A stretch of 64,000 nucleotides of DNA. Source: Opisthorchis felineus. Taxonomy: Eukaryota > Platyhelminthes > Trematoda > Opisthorchiida > Opisthorchiidae. Shown piece by piece: positions 63,886 to 64,000 of the stretch. Position numbers and translations under genes: made by a program. Location of the stretch: contig SJOL01006480.1 in assembly GCA_004794785.1 (NCBI GenBank), positions 945,755 through 1,009,754 on the forward strand, given 5' to 3'. Under the pieces are notes generated by a model. The model was not told where the DNA came from. It ran no database searches and saw only the letters and a program-made list of their open reading frames with translations. Each line of letters begins with the position of its first letter. Position 1 is the first letter of the stretch.

Positions 63886-64000
63886 GCTCGAGGAAGCTCA
63901 CTGGTTAAGCCGCGAACTTAGTGGTCGAAAGGTCCATGGTTCGAACCCAGCCTCTACATCTGGACTGTTCCCGTCTACGCTTGGGCAACCTGGAGGTATC
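63886..64000 (+). mobile_element. tRNA-derived SINE, cut by window end
   Basis: GAAGCTCACTGGTTAAGCCG (A box), GGTCGAAAGGTCCATGGTTC then GAACCCAGCCTCTACATC (B box), then CGCTTGGGCAACCTGGAGGT at the last base. It lies next to the YADD fragment, consistent with insertion into the LINE. Confidence 0.85.

Noticed and set aside
1..64000. CRISPR arrays, bacterial operons, rRNA genes, prophage
   Set aside because: No regularly spaced identical short repeats, no Shine-Dalgarno-linked gene runs and no rRNA sequence seen; this is spliced animal DNA.

Overview
ORGANISM. The window is animal nuclear DNA, most likely from a digenean fluke (trematode). It is intron-rich and loaded with decayed mobile elements: tRNA-derived SINEs, a LINE family whose post-RT block ([29 protein letters not shown]) is of a type I associate with flukes, a Penelope-like element relic, and hammerhead-ribozyme repeats. 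There are no bacterial-style operons. The species cannot be named from the sequence alone. LAYOUT. Two large genes converge tail to tail. On the + strand, eight phase-compatible exons between 565 and 17780 encode the catalytic and C-terminal part (487 residues) of alpha-1,6-mannosylglycoprotein 6-beta-N-acetylglucosaminyltransferase V (MGAT5, family GT18). Its cytoplasmic/membrane/stem exons lie left of the window. An AATAAA signal follows the stop. On the - strand, 22 phase-compatible exons from about 61076 down to 23732 encode about 1621 residues of a coiled-coil centrosomal protein that I identify as CEP152/Asterless. The exon lengths sum exactly to whole codons and the total is close to human CEP152. 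The start codon was not found and may lie beyond 61 kb or outside the window. INTERGENIC AND INTRONIC SPACE. 17.85-23.7 kb holds a long foldback element, a GC-rich repeat block, short tandem repeats, a LINE 3' tail and degraded SINEs. The introns hold LINE fragments (28.8-29.85, 30.5, 36.1-36.6, 63.7 kb), a Penelope-like RT relic (46.9-47.3 kb), six recognisable SINE copies, a pair of 309-bp dispersed repeats, and a family of about 295-307-bp units that carry a type I hammerhead ribozyme. HIGHLIGHT. The most notable signal is the hammerhead family. One copy in an MGAT5 intron (8566-8654) keeps every core nucleotide and a long paired stem I, and lies in the sense strand 55 nt upstream of a coding exon. 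Another sits in the loop of a palindrome of about 375 bp (14461-14836). Other copies show specific core-disabling changes. FUNCTION. The two host genes are unrelated: MGAT5 is a Golgi N-glycan branching enzyme and CEP152 a centriole-duplication scaffold. Their adjacency implies no shared pathway. All homology calls are by eye and from memory; no database search was run.
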